The notes beneath the pieces were generated by a model that saw only the letters and a list, made by a program, of their open reading frames with translations, was not told where the DNA came from and did not search any database. Below are positions 9,788 to 17,850 of a DNA stretch of 64,000 nucleotides, piece after piece (position 1 is the stretch's first letter; every line of letters starts with the position of its first letter). Made by a program: the position numbers and the translations under genes. The DNA lies in NCBI GenBank assembly GCA_016933275.1, contig JAFGBI010000379.1, positions 1 to 64,000 of the forward strand, given 5' to 3'. This DNA comes from Polyangiaceae bacterium. Lineage in GTDB: Bacteria; Myxococcota_A; Polyangia; Polyangiales; Polyangiaceae.

Positions 9788-9802
9788 CTCTGGCGCCCAG
9801 AG
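9788..9802 (+). terminator. Short hairpin after pgi
   Basis: CTCTGG (9788-9793) and CCAGAG (9797-9802) form a 6-bp stem with a 3-nt loop, starting 7 nt after the pgi stop. No T-tract follows, so if it acts in termination or 3'-end protection it is not a textbook intrinsic terminator. Confidence 0.3.
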
Positions 9803-10041
9803 GATCGGGGCCGGCCGGCACGGATGGGTCAGCTCGACCGCGAGCGATCGGCCGTTGGGCTGGTCGCGGGGGCGGCCAGCTCCGGGTCGAGACGGTGGCG
9901 TCCGGTCTGGTCGATTCGAAGGTCGGGAGCGGTGACCGCCTGCCTGGAGTTGCAGCGGGCGGAGATCCGTGATTCGACTGCGATGCCCCGCCGTCGGAGC
10001 CGCGAGAAATCGATCGGTTCGCTGCGCGAGGGTGCCTCTAC

Positions 10042-11394
10042 ATGGCGCGCCCCTATCGGAAGTCGCTCACCTCGATCGCCGAGCTGGTCGAGGACACAGG
10101 CCTCGTCGGAAGCTGGCTATGCCGCTCCGGATCCGCGACTCAGCTCGGTTTCGGCGGGCTCGCGGGGTTCGTCCTTTGTCTCGGGGCGTTCGCCCTACGC
10201 GAACCGTTCCTCGCGGCATCACTCGGCGGGGAGCTTTCGTTCTTCGGAGCTCCCCACATTGGCATCCATCGTGCCTGCATCATCGCCCAGTCGCTCGGCC
10301 TGTTGCTCTCCCAGCTGCTCGGGGCGACGGCCGTGGTCGAGCTCGATCCCGGTCGGCGGGTCCCGGCGCTGGGGATCGTGCTCGGTCTTGGCGAGCTCGC
10401 GCTGGTCGTGCTGGCGCTCGCCCCACCGACCCTCGCTCCGGTATGTTTGTTGGTGAACGGCCTCGCGCTCGGCCTCGTCTGGGGGCTCGCCTTCTCCTTT
10501 CTGGAGGGGCGGCGGGTGTCGGATGGTCTCGGGGCCGCCGCCGCCGCCGGCTACCTACTCGCCGGCGGCGTCATGCGGAGCGTCGGTGACGCGCTGCTCT
10601 CGTCCGGGGTTCCCGGGCTCTGGGTTCCGGCAGCGGCCGGGGCCTTGGCGGCGGTGCCGCTGGCCGGTGCGCTGTGGATGCTGTCCCAGTTTCCGCCGCC
10701 GGACCGGCAGGACGAGGCTGAGCGGTTGTTTCGCGCCCCGATGTCGAGAGCCATGCGGTGGCAGTTCCTCCGCGCATCCGCGCTCGGTCTCGGGCTCCTC
10801 CTGGTAGCGCACGCGAGCCTCTCCGGCTACCGCGAGCTCCGGGCTCGGATCACCCTCGATCTGTGGGGGCTGAGCGGCTGTCCCGATGCTCCGAACGTCC
10901 TCACGCCCGTCGAGCTTCCGGTCGCCGTGGCGGCGGTCGTCGCCGTGGGCATTCTGATGGTCGTCCGCGATCAACACCGCGCCCTGGTGGCGATCCACGG
11001 TCTGATCCTGCTTGGCCTTGCCTTCATCGCCGGCAGCACCACGCTCCACCTCGTTGGGGTGCTCGAGCCCACGCCCTGGATGATCCTGGTCGGCGCGGGG
11101 CTCTTCCTCGTCCACGTGCCCTTCACCTGCGTCCTGTTCGATCGCATGGTCGCTGCGCTCGGGATGGTTGGGACGGCTGTCTTCATGGTGTTCGTCGCTG
11201 GCGGCTTCGGCCAGTTGGGACGTCTGGTCGTCCTGGGGACGGAGCTCGTGCGGGGATCGCTCGTCGGTTCGCTGCATTCGTTCGCGTTCGTGTCGCTCGG
11301 GGTCTCCGTGGCGGCCGCGGTCCTGGTTACCATGTCGGCGCTCTACTTCCGCGACCACCGTCGCGACGCGCTCACCGTGACAGGAGGGATCTGA
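10042..11394 (+). CDS. Polytopic membrane protein (DUF5690/MFS-like)
   Basis: This 450-residue protein is almost entirely hydrophobic helices, about 12 by eye, with short charged loops such as PPPDRQDEAERLF near the middle. The overall form resembles major-facilitator-type transporters, and its length and features (SGYRELRARITLDLW at the start of the second half) recall DUF5690 membrane proteins. I cannot confirm that family, and no substrate can be read. The ATG at 10042 starts a cytoplasmic N-terminus. The upstream 260 nt contain nothing I can name. It is followed after 65 nt by thiD on the same strand, so the two may be cotranscribed, which would make a vitamin-precursor substrate a possibility but not more. 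Confidence 0.75.
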   Translation: MARPYRKSLTSIAELVEDTGLVGSWLCRSGSATQLGFGGLAGFVLCLGAFALREPFLAASLGGELSFFGAPHIGIHRACIIAQSLGLLLSQLLGATAVVELDPGRRVPALGIVLGLGELALVVLALAPPTLAPVCLLVNGLALGLVWGLAFSFLEGRRVSDGLGAAAAAGYLLAGGVMRSVGDALLSSGVPGLWVPAAAGALAAVPLAGALWMLSQFPPPDRQDEAERLFRAPMSRAMRWQFLRASALGLGLLLVAHASLSGYRELRARITLDLWGLSGCPDAPNVLTPVELPVAVAAVVAVGILMVVRDQHRALVAIHGLILLGLAFIAGSTTLHLVGVLEPTPWMILVGAGLFLVHVPFTCVLFDRMVAALGMVGTAVFMVFVAGGFGQLGRLVVLGTELVRGSLVGSLHSFAFVSLGVSVAAAVLVTMSALYFRDHRRDALTVTGGI

Positions 11395-11459
11395 CCGGTT
11401 CTCGCCCGGCGGGACGCAGCGGGCTTTCCCTCGGCGCCGGTCCAGCCTATAGCCCCGGC

Positions 11460-12269
11460 ATGGTCGCGCGCGTCCTCGTGGTGGCTGGCTCGGACTCCGG
11501 CGGAGGCGCCGGGATTCAGGCAGATGTCAAGACCGTGACCGCCCTTGGCGGTTACGCCATGACGGCGATCACGGCACTCACCGCCCAGAACACCCGAGGC
11601 GTGTTCGGGATCCTGCCAATCGACACGGAGTTCATCCGGCAACAGCTCGAGGTCGTGTTGAGTGACCTCGGCGCCGATGTCGTGAAGACCGGGATGCTCC
11701 ACTCCGCCAGCGTCGTCTCGGCGGTCGCCGGCACCCTCGCCATGTACGCGCGGGACGTGCCGCTCGTGGTCGATCCCGTGATGGTCGCCAAGGGCGGTGC
11801 CACGCTGCTCGAGCCGGCCGCGCGTTTCGCGCTGGTGGAGAAGCTCCTGCCGCGGGCTGCGCTCATCACGCCGAATGCACCGGAGGCCGCGGCGCTCACG
11901 GGACTCCCGGTGCGGGACGTCGACGATCTCGCGGCGGTCGCCGACCGGCTCCTGCTCCTCGGCCCCTCCGCGGTCTTGGTGAAGGGTGGACATCTGCCAG
12001 GAGCATCGGTCGTCGATCTACTGCGCACAGCGGACGGCTTCGAGCGCTACTTCGAGAGCCCGCGCCTCGAGACCACCAACACGCATGGCACCGGGTGCAC
12101 GCTGGCCTCCGCGATCGCCACCGGGATTGCCGAGGGGCTCACCCTGGAGCACGCGGTCGAGCGCGCGCGAGGCTATGTGGCCCAGGCGATCCGCACCGCG
12201 CCGGGGTTCGGGAAAGGGCATGGACCGCTCTACCACGCGCACACGTTTCGCCGGCCCATCGAGGCCTGA
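11460..12269 (+). CDS. thiD: Hydroxymethylpyrimidine/phosphomethylpyrimidine kinase
   Basis: This 269-residue ribokinase-fold enzyme phosphorylates HMP to HMP-P and then HMP-PP for thiamine synthesis. Diagnostic stretches are VVAGSDSGGGAGIQADVKT at the N-terminus, ALTAQNTRGVFGI, VVDPVMVAKGGATLL, LVKGGHLPG, and the C-terminal THGTGCTLASAIATGIAEG with the anion-hole glycines and catalytic-base region. The ATG at 11460 places the conserved N-terminus at residue 1; an open frame extends further upstream but only as a shadow of the membrane-protein gene. No other thiamine genes are in the window. The lipoprotein gene begins 40 nt downstream on the same strand. Confidence 0.95.
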   Translation: MVARVLVVAGSDSGGGAGIQADVKTVTALGGYAMTAITALTAQNTRGVFGILPIDTEFIRQQLEVVLSDLGADVVKTGMLHSASVVSAVAGTLAMYARDVPLVVDPVMVAKGGATLLEPAARFALVEKLLPRAALITPNAPEAAALTGLPVRDVDDLAAVADRLLLLGPSAVLVKGGHLPGASVVDLLRTADGFERYFESPRLETTNTHGTGCTLASAIATGIAEGLTLEHAVERARGYVAQAIRTAPGFGKGHGPLYHAHTFRRPIEA

Positions 12270-12309
12270 GCCCCGCGGCGGCGAGGCTTCGCGCGACGGC
12301 GCCGCCGTC

Positions 12310-13707
12310 GTGCGGGGCTTTCTGGTGGGGGCCGCGCTGACGGCGGTCATCACCGCCTGCGCGAAGGATCACCCGAGAGAACTCGAATGGCCGAGTGTGT
12401 CGGCGGCGGGGACCGCTGGAACGGGGGGATGGCCGGGGGGGGGGACCGCCGGGAGCGAAGTCGAGTCGGGCGGGAGCGCCGCCGGTGCGGGACCCGCAGA
12501 GCCACCAGGCCCACCCATGGTGACGCTCCTGCACGGGATCGTCGACGCGCCGACGCTTGCCTTCTGCGTCGCGCGCACCGTCGAAGGCGAGGTGATCCCG
12601 ATGGGTAGTCCGTTCCCCGACCGGGGGCTCCCCTTCGCCGGTGCGGTCGCGCTCGGCGAGCTTCCCGGTCTCGATGTCGCGGCCGAGGATGCCACGCTCT
12701 ACGTGATTGCCGGCACCCCCGAGGTGCTCGCGGAGCTCGATTGCGCTTCGGCCATCCGTCGTGCGGCCGAACTCGCTCGCGCGAACGGGGGGGCTGGGGG
12801 CTCTGCGGGCGGGACCACCGCCGGGGCGGGTGGCGGAGCGGGAACTCCACCGCTAGTGGCTCGAGCGGGAGCCGGCGGCGACCTCGGGATGAGTGGGGAC
12901 GGGGGCGACGTGGCGGTGGGTGCAGCGGGCGCTCTTGGTGAGTCGGGGACGCGCGGCAACGCAGGTGCGGCGGCGCCCGGTGCGGCGGGGATCCGCGGCG
13001 CCGGGGGCGTCGCTGGCGCAACGGGAGCCGGCGGCGCCGCGGGCATCAGCGGCGCGGCCGGGGCCGCCGCCGGGGCGGGGGGGGCTGGGCTACGGTCCCG
13101 TCCCCCACCCGAGCTCCGCGCCGCGGCGCTGGCCACGATCCCCGAAGGAACCCTCGCCCGCGAGCGGAGCACGCTGCTCGTCGCGCGCGGCTGCCTCGGC
13201 GGGGGCTACGTGCCTGGCGCCGATTTGGAGTCGATCTGTGGCGCGGGCGGCACCTCGTCCGGCTTCACCGCTTCACCCCTGTTCGTGCGGCTCTCGCGGC
13301 TCACCGCGCCGGATTCCGTCGGCCTGACGGCGGTGCATGCCGCGACCCCGGTGGCCGCCGACGAGCGGCTCTCCGTGGCGCTCACCCTCGATGGTTCGAC
13401 GCCGATCGAGCTCGTCACCGGTCTTCTTCCTGGCAGCATCGCGCTACCGCCGGTGTTCGTCCCGAACGTGGACTTCTCCGCGATGGTTCTGGGCGGGGCC
13501 GTGTCGGTCGGCGCAGGTCGCGCGCCGACCGCGACGGTCTCTGTCTCCTGGTCCGAGATCCTCGCGCGGACCGACGACGGAGCGCCCCGCGCCGGGGGTG
13601 TCGTCGCCCTCGTCATCGTGGGGCCCGGCTTGGGTGTGGAGCTCGGGATGGGACCGTGGAACCCACCCACGGTGGGACTGGTCGACGCCGCACCCGCGCT
13701 CCAGTGA
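12310..13707 (+). CDS. Gly/Ala-rich lipoprotein with collagen-like segment
   Basis: The predicted product is 465 residues and starts at GTG 12310, giving a short lipoprotein signal (GFLVGAALTAVITAC) with the lipidated Cys at residue 17. A low-complexity Gly/Ala/Ser linker follows, then a folded stretch beginning VTLLHGIVDAPTLAFCV, reminiscent of DUF4397-like beta domains. Next come about 110 residues of Gly-every-third-position sequence (GESGTRGNAGAAAPGAAG and similar), and a second beta-rich region up to the end. Such Gly-rich lipoproteins are common on myxobacterial surfaces. There is no strong ribosome site before the GTG, and the frame is open further upstream inside thiD, so the start rests on the signal peptide. 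Function is unknown; a surface or periplasmic role is inferred. Confidence 0.75.
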   Translation: MRGFLVGAALTAVITACAKDHPRELEWPSVSAAGTAGTGGWPGGGTAGSEVESGGSAAGAGPAEPPGPPMVTLLHGIVDAPTLAFCVARTVEGEVIPMGSPFPDRGLPFAGAVALGELPGLDVAAEDATLYVIAGTPEVLAELDCASAIRRAAELARANGGAGGSAGGTTAGAGGGAGTPPLVARAGAGGDLGMSGDGGDVAVGAAGALGESGTRGNAGAAAPGAAGIRGAGGVAGATGAGGAAGISGAAGAAAGAGGAGLRSRPPPELRAAALATIPEGTLARERSTLLVARGCLGGGYVPGADLESICGAGGTSSGFTASPLFVRLSRLTAPDSVGLTAVHAATPVAADERLSVALTLDGSTPIELVTGLLPGSIALPPVFVPNVDFSAMVLGGAVSVGAGRAPTATVSVSWSEILARTDDGAPRAGGVVALVIVGPGLGVELGMGPWNPPTVGLVDAAPALQ

Positions 13708-13760
13708 CCCCGCTCCGAGGGCGAGTCCGGGGGGTTCTCGGGCGCAGAGGCGAGAGCCTC

Positions 13761-13907
13761 CAATCAGGTTGATTGCTGCGTCAAATCAACAACCTAGAGC
13801 ACCGAACCGGCAGCAGACCCCTCCAGAGGCCGCGTTGGAAACGCGTCCTCGCCTCGCACGGACGCGTTTCCAGCGCTGCCGTTGCTGGTGGCAACCGGAT
13901 CGGTGCT
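13761..13907 (+). repeat. Intergenic repeat, copy B (end module plus 110-bp cassette)
   Basis: Bases 13761-13794 are the 34-bp end sequence, the exact reverse complement of 247-280. The cassette spans 13798-13907 and is bounded by AGCACCGAACCGG and CCGGATCGGTGCT, which are 12/13 inverted repeats. Inside it, arms 13828-13848 and 13860-13880 flank an 11-nt loop; two positions differ between the arms, one of them compatible with a G-U pair. The ~165-bp module of copies A and C is absent. The copy lies between the convergent lipoprotein and TPR genes. Confidence 0.88.
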
Positions 13908-13941
13908 TTGGGCCAGGATCGAGGTCATGGCATGCCCGTCC

Positions 13942-14805
13942 TCAATGCAGGAGCTGGATCTCGGCGAGGCGGCGTTTGGCGTCGAGCGCGAGCGGGCCGT
14001 CCGGGAAGCGGCGGAGGAAGGAGCGCAGGGTGTTCTTGGCATCGTTCCACGCCTGGATGCTCGCCTGGGTCTCGGCCAAGAGGAGCGCGGCGTCGTCCAT
14101 CACCTCCCGGTCCGCCGACGCCTCCGAGAGCGGCTGCAGCAGGCGGATCGCCTCGCGTTGGCGTCCGAGCGCCACGAGCGATTGCGCGAGCACCAAGGTG
14201 GCCTGGGGGCTGTGTGCCGCGTCGCTCTTGTAGCTCAGCGACTCGCGCAGCTGGGTCTGCGCCTCGTTCCAACGGCCATTTCGCGCATGATCGAGCCCGT
14301 TTTGGTAGGCGATGATGGATAGCTCGTTCTTGGCGCGTTCGACGGCGGCATCGAAGACGGCACGCTCGGTCGGGGTCAGCTCGAGCTTCGTGACCTCCTC
14401 GTAGCCCTTCACCACGTCCGCGCGTTTGTTCTGGCGGACGAGCTCGAAGTACTGGGCTGCCTTCCGGCTGGCACGCGTGCGAGCCTCCTCGCGTTCCTGC
14501 ACGATCGTTGACTCCGCCTCCATCTGAGCCAGCCGGTCGCGCTGATCCTTCGTCTCGGCGCGGATGGCGGCGACGCGCGCGTCCCAGGCGATCTTGAGCG
14601 AGACGAAGACCACCGCGATCGTGACCACGTAGGCGGTCGCGCTTCGGAAGACGAATTGCCGCTCCGACGCCTGCTGGCGTTTCGCGATGCTCTTGAGATC
14701 GGCGGCCAGGGCGTTGACGAGGTTGTTCGTCTTGATCGTGAGCGAGCGGCTCTCGACGATCTCTCGCTTGATCTCCTCGAGCTCGTACTCGTCCAGTCCT
14801 GGCAC
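13942..14805 (-). CDS. Membrane-anchored TPR protein
   Basis: The 287-residue protein has a charged N-terminal region (1-52), one membrane helix at about 54-74 (ATAYVVTIAVVFVSLKIAW), a coiled coil (75-115) and then helical repeats of TPR type to the C-terminus. The clearest is LRSFLRRFPDGPLALDAKRRLAEI, typical of YbgF/CpoB-like TPR ends. The start is GTG 14805 with AGGGGA a few bases upstream. It is divergent from efp and convergent with the lipoprotein gene, with repeat B in between. The TPR part probably binds a protein partner; which side of the membrane it faces is uncertain. It is not a recognised named protein. A longer overlapping frame (13925-14908) encodes only Arg/Gly-rich shadow sequence. 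Confidence 0.82.
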   Translation of the reverse strand: MPGLDEYELEEIKREIVESRSLTIKTNNLVNALAADLKSIAKRQQASERQFVFRSATAYVVTIAVVFVSLKIAWDARVAAIRAETKDQRDRLAQMEAESTIVQEREEARTRASRKAAQYFELVRQNKRADVVKGYEEVTKLELTPTERAVFDAAVERAKNELSIIAYQNGLDHARNGRWNEAQTQLRESLSYKSDAAHSPQATLVLAQSLVALGRQREAIRLLQPLSEASADREVMDDAALLLAETQASIQAWNDAKNTLRSFLRRFPDGPLALDAKRRLAEIQLLH

Positions 14806-14970
14806 GGGAGTCCCCTATCGCCGCGGGGCCCCTGCGGCAAGGTCGGCTCGCTGCTCGCTCGGCGAGGACCGGGCGGGGAGCGGTCTCTCCTTGGCGCCCC
14901 CTGAACATGGGGTGGTGTGGGCGCCGTGCGGCCCGCGACCGCGATTCCGGTGCGGTTGCTCAGGCCGTTC

Positions 14971-14998
14971 CTTGACAACCCTCGGGTTCTGGGTAGAG
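14971..14998 (+). promoter_or_regulatory. Probable efp promoter
   Basis: TTGACA (14971-14976), a 16-nt spacer and TAGAGC (14993-14998) form a sigma-70-like promoter 94 nt upstream of the efp start. It is the only perfect TTGACA hexamer I noticed in an intergenic region here. Confidence 0.5.
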
Positions 14999-15091
14999 CG
15001 GAGCGCCCGGTTGCCGCCCCGTGGGGCATCGGCCAAAAAGCCTCCCTCCTTCACCGGGCCACCCGCCTGCCGCACCCCAGAGACACCGCAC

Positions 15092-15655
15092 ATGGACACG
15101 AGCGACATAAAGAAGGGCGTCAAGATGATGTGGGACGGTCAGCCCTACATCGTGGTCGAGTTCCAGTTCGTGAAGCCCGGCAAGGGGCAGGCCTTCACTC
15201 GCACCAAGATGAAGAACCTCCTCACCGGGGGGATCATCGAGAAGAACATCCGCTCCGGAGAGAAGCTCGAGCCCGCGGACGTCGAGGATCGGACCTTACA
15301 GTACATCTACCCCGACGGCGACAGCTTCGTCTTCATGCACCAGCAATCCGGTGATCAAATCATCGTCAACGCGGAAATCATGGGGGATGGAGCCGATCTT
15401 CTCGTCGACGGGATCGACTGCATCATCACTCTTTACCGGGGGAACCCGGTCAGCGTGCAGCTCCCCCCGCACATCACCGTCCAGATCGTGGAGACGGAAC
15501 CCGGCGTGAAGGGCGACACGGCCACCAACGTGACCAAGCCCGCCAAGGTGTCGAGCGGGGCGACCCTCCCCGTGCCGCTCTTCATCAACGAGGGCGAATG
15601 GATCAAGGTCGACACCCGCAGCCGCGAATACCTCGAGCGCGTCAAGGTGTCCTGA
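15092..15655 (+). CDS. efp: Elongation factor P
   Basis: This 187-residue translation factor binds between the P and E sites of stalled ribosomes and restores peptide-bond formation at polyproline runs. It has the three-beta-barrel EF-P pattern: KPGKGQAF in domain I with the tip lysine at residue 31 (the residue modified by beta-lysylation in gamma-proteobacteria), and the C-terminal INEGEWIKVDTRSREYLERV near the family signature. Length matches the family. The ATG at 15092 starts the conserved N-terminus. Many proteins in this window are Pro-rich, such as the Ser/Thr kinase linker, which fits a need for EF-P. No modifying enzyme gene is present here, so the state of K31 is unknown. Confidence 0.97.
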   Translation: MDTSDIKKGVKMMWDGQPYIVVEFQFVKPGKGQAFTRTKMKNLLTGGIIEKNIRSGEKLEPADVEDRTLQYIYPDGDSFVFMHQQSGDQIIVNAEIMGDGADLLVDGIDCIITLYRGNPVSVQLPPHITVQIVETEPGVKGDTATNVTKPAKVSSGATLPVPLFINEGEWIKVDTRSREYLERVKVS

Positions 15656-15684
15656 TCATTCCTTGAGCCCAGATGCCCAGGCCC

Positions 15685-17517
15685 TCAACGTCGCGCGACG
15701 AGGACCTGGTCCCCGCGGACGCACGCGATGGCCGACCCGCCGTTGGCCGGCACACAGTCCGACAGCTCGTTCGGACGGTCGAGGTTGGGTCCCCGCCAGA
15801 GCTCCGGCTTCTCGCCGCCGGTCACCAGCACGCCGAGCGCGGTGGCGATGGCGAGGCGCACCCCATCCGGAGAACGTGCCGTCCCTGGCTCCGCCAGTGC
15901 GGCCGTGGGGCCTATCGACACGCCTCCAATCACGGCGGAGATCGCTCCGCCCGCCCCGAAACCGAGCGGCACCGGGGCGGGCACCTCTGGCACGGGGCGT
16001 CCGACACAGGCGCCCGGCCGCGCCGCGAGCACGGTCGCCGGGACGGATGGGGGATCGGCCCCCAAGAACCCGAGCAGCAGCTCCGAGCGATCGCAGGCCT
16101 GGGAGACCGAGATCCACCGTCGTCCATCGGAGCTTCGCACCTCGAGCGACCATGGTCGGGCTCCTCCGCCTGGATCGGCCGGCTCTTCCTGCTCGCCGTC
16201 GGCGCTCGTTCGGATGACTCCGGACGGAGTGAGGACGAGCAGGGAGGGTTCGGGCTGCTCGAACCGGAGCGGCGACCAACGCGGTTCCGTACGGGGAGCC
16301 ACGCGGGCCGCCAAGGTACCGACCGTCGCGGGCGTTACCAACGTCACGGCCGACTCGACCTGCGCGACCAGTGCGTCGCGGTCGGCCGGGGACATCGGCG
16401 CGAGGAACCAGCCGTCGCGGGTGAACACGGACACGGCACGCGGCAGGTCGCCGGCGGCTAGTGCGGCGACGACCTCCGCCTTCGCGAGCAGATCCACCAG
16501 GTTCGTCGGGTCTCCGCATCGAAACGGGCTCCCCTCACGGTCGAAGATCCGCGGGGTCCCGGCCTCCGCGCAGACGCTCGCCGTCAGTCGCCGGGTCAGC
16601 TCGACGCGCTCCAGCACCAGCGCAGATTGCTTGCTGTTCGGGGCCCGAGCCACCGCGGTGCGCGCCAGGCGCAGGAGCGACCCGAGCGGCTCGCGGGCCT
16701 CACGTGACGGCCCGGCGGTTCGATCGATCCACTCGAAGGCGGCCGCCACCTCCTCGCGGCCGGTTGCCGTACGAAGGGTGAGGTCGAGGGTGATGTCATC
16801 GCGGTCGTCACCATCGCGGTCGGTCGATCGTACCACCGTGGAAAGGGTCTCGCCGGGCGCCGGCGCGGCTAGCCGCAGCGCGAGCGCCTCGGTCTGGCCT
16901 CCCATTGGCGAGAGCACGGCGACCGTTCGGATTGGCGCCCGGCTGATCCCGCCCGTCGTGCACTTGGCGGTGACATCGATGGTTACCGTATGTGGTCCCG
17001 ACCGCACGAGCTCCGGCTCGAGCTTGCAGTCTGCCGCGGTGGGGACGAAGCCCGACAGTCGCCAGAGCTCTCGCGGGGCGCTCGTTGCAGAGAAGAGCCA
17101 CATCGCGCCGTCGCGACCCTGATCGGGCACCACCCAGGCCACCGCCTCCTCGGTCCCGTCGGCGTCGAAATCCGCCGCCAGTCCGGCGGCGAGCCAGTGG
17201 TCGGGCGGCGCCGCCGCGACGATCGTTCCCAGGGTCAGGTTCCGCGTTCCCGGCGTCCCGCGCTGGGCGACCTGGGGCTTGAAGGGCTTGGTTGCCCCGC
17301 TGGCACTCGGAGCGGGTGGGGAGGCGCTGGCGCTCTGCCGGGGCAGCGCCGCGGACTCGCTGATGGCAAAGGGCGTATAAGGCCGGTCGTTCTCGCAGCC
17401 TCGGCACCCCGCGATGCCGGCTGTTCCGCAGAGGACCCCGCCCCAGGCACCTGCGTGGGCCATCGTCCAGAAGAAGAGAGGAGTGGTGGCGCGCTCGCGT
17501 GCCCTTCGCCACCCCAC
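15685..17517 (-). CDS. Predicted lipoprotein with FG-GAP/VCBS-like acidic motifs
   Basis: The product is about 610 residues. With a GTG start at 17517 the N-terminus has a basic stretch (RRARER), a hydrophobic core and GIAGC with Cys38 as the likely lipidated residue; the ATG at 17463 is an alternative without the basic part. A Ser/Ala/Pro linker follows, then beta-rich regions with calcium-site-like acidic motifs (DFDADGTEEAVAW, DRDGDDRDD), as in FG-GAP/VCBS repeats. The middle is helical, and the C-terminal ~250 residues look like a degenerate propeller (SLLVLTPSGVIRTSADGE). It faces efp convergently and is divergent from the giant TPR gene. I do not recognise it as a named protein. The frame stays open far upstream to 20178, but only as antisense to the TPR gene. 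Confidence 0.75.
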   Translation of the reverse strand: MGWRRARERATTPLFFWTMAHAGAWGGVLCGTAGIAGCRGCENDRPYTPFAISESAALPRQSASASPPAPSASGATKPFKPQVAQRGTPGTRNLTLGTIVAAAPPDHWLAAGLAADFDADGTEEAVAWVVPDQGRDGAMWLFSATSAPRELWRLSGFVPTAADCKLEPELVRSGPHTVTIDVTAKCTTGGISRAPIRTVAVLSPMGGQTEALALRLAAPAPGETLSTVVRSTDRDGDDRDDITLDLTLRTATGREEVAAAFEWIDRTAGPSREAREPLGSLLRLARTAVARAPNSKQSALVLERVELTRRLTASVCAEAGTPRIFDREGSPFRCGDPTNLVDLLAKAEVVAALAAGDLPRAVSVFTRDGWFLAPMSPADRDALVAQVESAVTLVTPATVGTLAARVAPRTEPRWSPLRFEQPEPSLLVLTPSGVIRTSADGEQEEPADPGGGARPWSLEVRSSDGRRWISVSQACDRSELLLGFLGADPPSVPATVLAARPGACVGRPVPEVPAPVPLGFGAGGAISAVIGGVSIGPTAALAEPGTARSPDGVRLAIATALGVLVTGGEKPELWRGPNLDRPNELSDCVPANGGSAIACVRGDQVLVARR

Positions 17518-17764
17518 GTCACCCCGGTCGGCCCAAGAGGAGAGGGATGGTGCTCGTCCGGCCGGTTGATCGCTGGCCTCTGCCCCGCACGGCGGCCCGT
17601 CGTCCAAGTGGCTCACCGCCCCCTTGTCGTGCATCCCCCCCCGCCGGATCAAGTAACCGTGTCGATCGGACCGGGGTTGCCCCGTTTCCGTTGCCACCAC
17701 GGAGGGGCCGCTCACGCGCGGGGTGGCGCATGGAAATGTCGGAGATGAGGAGGGTTTCCTGGTC

Positions 17765-17793
17765 TTGTAACCCCATGACGTGAGGCGTACTCT
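17765..17793 (+). promoter_or_regulatory. Possible promoter of the giant TPR gene
   Basis: TTGTAA (17765-17770), a 17-nt spacer and TACTCT (17788-17793) lie 58 nt upstream of the ATG at 17851. The 333-bp gap (17518-17850) separates divergent genes, and I see nothing else in it. Confidence 0.35.
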
Positions 17794-17850
17794 CGCTGCT
17801 CGCTCGGATGGACTCGCGGCGTTATCGCGCCGTTTCGCTCGTGGTGGAGA

